Source: Verrucomicrobiota bacterium (GTDB lineage: Bacteria > Verrucomicrobiota > Verrucomicrobiia > Verrucomicrobiales > Verrucomicrobiaceae). From it: 64,000 nt of DNA. Location of the stretch: the NCBI GenBank assembly GCA_026397715.1, contig JAPLUN010000414.1, positions 1-64,000 of the forward strand, written 5' to 3'. Both the position numbers and the translations under genes were made by a program. Below, one piece after another: positions 63,501-64,000 of the stretch. Position 1 is the first letter of the stretch. Each line of letters starts with the position of its first letter. Under the pieces are notes generated by a model, which worked only from the letters and a program-made list of their open reading frames with translations, made no database searches and was not told the origin of the DNA.

Positions 63501-63769
63501 GCCTGCTGGGCGGGGCTCTGCTGCATCAGAAAAAGTACACCGAGGCAGGACCGCTGCTGCAATCTGGTTACGAGGGGTTGAATGCGCACGCTGGCATGCT
63601 TGCGGTTCAGGATCGCTTTCGGCTCCGCGACGCCATTGTGCGTCTTGCTCAATTCAACGATGCCACCGGCAATGCTGTTCAAGCGGCCCAGTGGCGGCAG
63701 AAACTCGCCGAGTTTGATCAGCCACGGGTTGTCTCAAGCACCCCGAAACTCAGCATGAGCACGAGGTAG
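60509..63769 (+). CDS. Ser/Thr protein kinase-like protein with TPR repeats
   Basis: A 1086-residue membrane protein. The cytoplasmic kinase-like domain spans about 80-370: K114 (VTIK), E128, the catalytic loop at 203-210 reading HGDLQPSN in place of HRDLKPxN, D227 in DFG, and SPE at 253. The glycine-rich loop is absent (IEDSTNSTMW). One membrane segment lies at about 401-423. The rest (about 480-1060) is a long row of TPR repeats of the kinesin-light-chain type (e.g. AETLLRRTLSAQQKALGPDHPDT). The catalytic Asp is kept, but the lost Lys and Gly loop question activity. Bacteria of this phylum have many such kinases; partner unknown. Confidence 0.85.
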   Translation: MSHDPARVEQLFNEALERANHIERHVFLTGACGNDTALWNEVWDRLRNHPGNAGQQRRTRGIRVPKAPGHGTLEEKPGDMIGPYRLLQIIEDSTNSTMWMAERNARVAEFVTIKIIAAGANDFLIRYEAQKHGLALLDHPDIARPHACGMTPGGRPYLVTELLHGTPITQFCDDQKLSLLTRVRLFIQVCDAIHHAHQKGVVHGDLQPSNLLVRWGDQGQPVLKVTDFGIAMAMNHALVTPTGQLRAPAAYLSPEHVAAKAIDARTDIYSLGMLLYEMITGRLPIPTPRDAAEHLNEVKKVVCETLVEKPSALLRSLPKAQITGLALNRKLETATYPELLEQHFDWVVMRALEKRPESRYPSLDAMENDFLPYLKEAAAQEEKPAVQGTALGSFISDHRGLFALAAMLVLLVAGGMAVMGWLLVKEKQEEVRVTVKQKAESYSMTSRFLQEMFAFLTPETVKGKDTTLVKGMLDAAVEHLDELTDNAESGARAQETIGLTYLALSEPLDAQKQFQGALEKRKLALGGAHRDTLRSMRQLATAMDAEGRYVDAETLLRRTLSAQQKALGPDHPDTFVTITVLAAVCDDQEKHLEAETLFLNLYQVQKRVLGPDHLDTFATLGNLANSYTQQGKHAEAMKRRGEQVDGMRRVLGASDPRTLITMNIAAQACEKAGMPSDAEKLYFGALEVLKKSLGAEHPDTLVQADQVALMLGRRGRHVEALRLHHECLDAKRRMLGPKDPQTLLSMKNLANEYEAQGRHAESEASQQQVLETMKTAFPPEHPEIIAQMDTVAQVYDTHGRYAEATKLRQESLVVKRRVLGATHVQTLRSMQQLASSLDADGKHAQATTLQLETLEIMKTAYGPGDPDVLAQMHAMAAMHDRHGDHAQAEKIYQDLLQIQQRVLGYEHVETLATLSGLAATQRHAGRLDEAEALYQQVLDLQRKRTPADTAAVAAASADLGSLWLQTGLTAKAEPLLRDCLEQCIKHQPEHWLRFNVESLLGGALLHQKKYTEAGPLLQSGYEGLNAHAGMLAVQDRFRLRDAIVRLAQFNDATGNAVQAAQWRQKLAEFDQPRVVSSTPKLSMSTR

Positions 63770-64000
63770 GGGCGTTTGCAGTTGTTGATCGTCGTTGACG
63801 ATGGTTGACGGTTGTTTCAGAGGGAGACGCTCAGACGATGGAATGAAGTCCTCGCGCCATGTGGCAGCTATGTTTTTGTGGGGGACTACCTGTCTGCGTC
63901 ATCGCAAGCAAAGCTCAAGCATCGTCCATTTCGTCGGCACGACGGCATAGACTGTCTCCCCAGAAGGTCGCGACGAGCAGGCTGCTGAGAGCGAGGAGGC

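Noticed and set aside
63770-64000. Possible end of a gene on the minus strand at the window edge
   Set aside because: A short minus-strand frame reading LLALSSLLVATFWGDS is membrane-like but only about 28 codons are visible before a stop near 63919, too little to support a gene. The rest of this stretch shows nothing I can name.

Overview
The window looks like a Verrucomicrobia chromosome, closest in character to Verrucomicrobiaceae such as Prosthecobacter. This is inferred from gene content: two Tat-exported DUF1501 proteins, a secreted sulfatase, a PTPDL-motif protein, a BlaI/M56 sensor pair, a Ser/Thr kinase with TPRs, many secreted proteins of unknown function, a Gram-negative type YidC, OpgH, and high-GC coding DNA. 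No rRNA, tRNA, CRISPR array, insertion sequence or prophage was recognised. Gene density is high and no gene-free stretch exceeds 300 bases.

Layout. 1-4170: the end of a DUF1501 gene, then a two-gene operon for osmoregulated periplasmic glucan synthesis (a tail-anchored protein plus OpgH). 4194-10637: secreted and small proteins (esterase, GH99-like protein, flavin monooxygenase, DUF1963 protein), with three paralogous Gly/Tyr/His-rich lipoproteins that share one upstream motif. 10726-14765: heme synthesis (hemC, hemA, a CcsA/HemX-like protein), interrupted by a two-gene module resembling an antitoxin plus a frameshifted nucleotidyltransferase. 14867-19896: orphan antitoxin, apt, glnD, sulfatase. 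20036-25090: a PTPDL-like repeat protein and the conserved rpmH-rnpA-yidD-yidC-jag block. 25248-31555: esterase, then a BlaI-type repressor with a giant M56 sensor, then rplS. 31704-36451: nadC, an ECF sigma / small membrane protein / large membrane protein trio, infA, an exonuclease-like protein and a membrane protein. 36573-42606: second DUF1501, glmS, a glycine oxidase-like flavoenzyme. 42711-48906: a three-gene secreted operon with a CsgG-like and a giant ankyrin protein. 48970-54604: selO, a methyltransferase, AEC and EamA transporters, an NlpC/P60 protein. 54700-57950: an island of small genes, all on the minus strand, punctuated by a dispersed repeat. 57971-63769: a DapA-like protein, an SGNH esterase and a TPR kinase.

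The best candidate for an undescribed system is the 1476-residue protein at 26123-30553. It joins an intact BlaR1/M56 metalloprotease to a PBP2-like transpeptidase fold in which all three catalytic motifs appear lost, then to a domain resembling MreC, and ends in two related repeats. It is paired with a BlaI repressor preceded by a dyad overlapping a candidate -10. I infer a cell-wall elongation stress sensor built from decoy elongasome parts. Second is the 54.7-57.95 kb island, where each copy of an 84-96 bp repeat carries a conserved short ORF (starting Met-Gln-Ala) that runs into or overlaps the start of the following gene.
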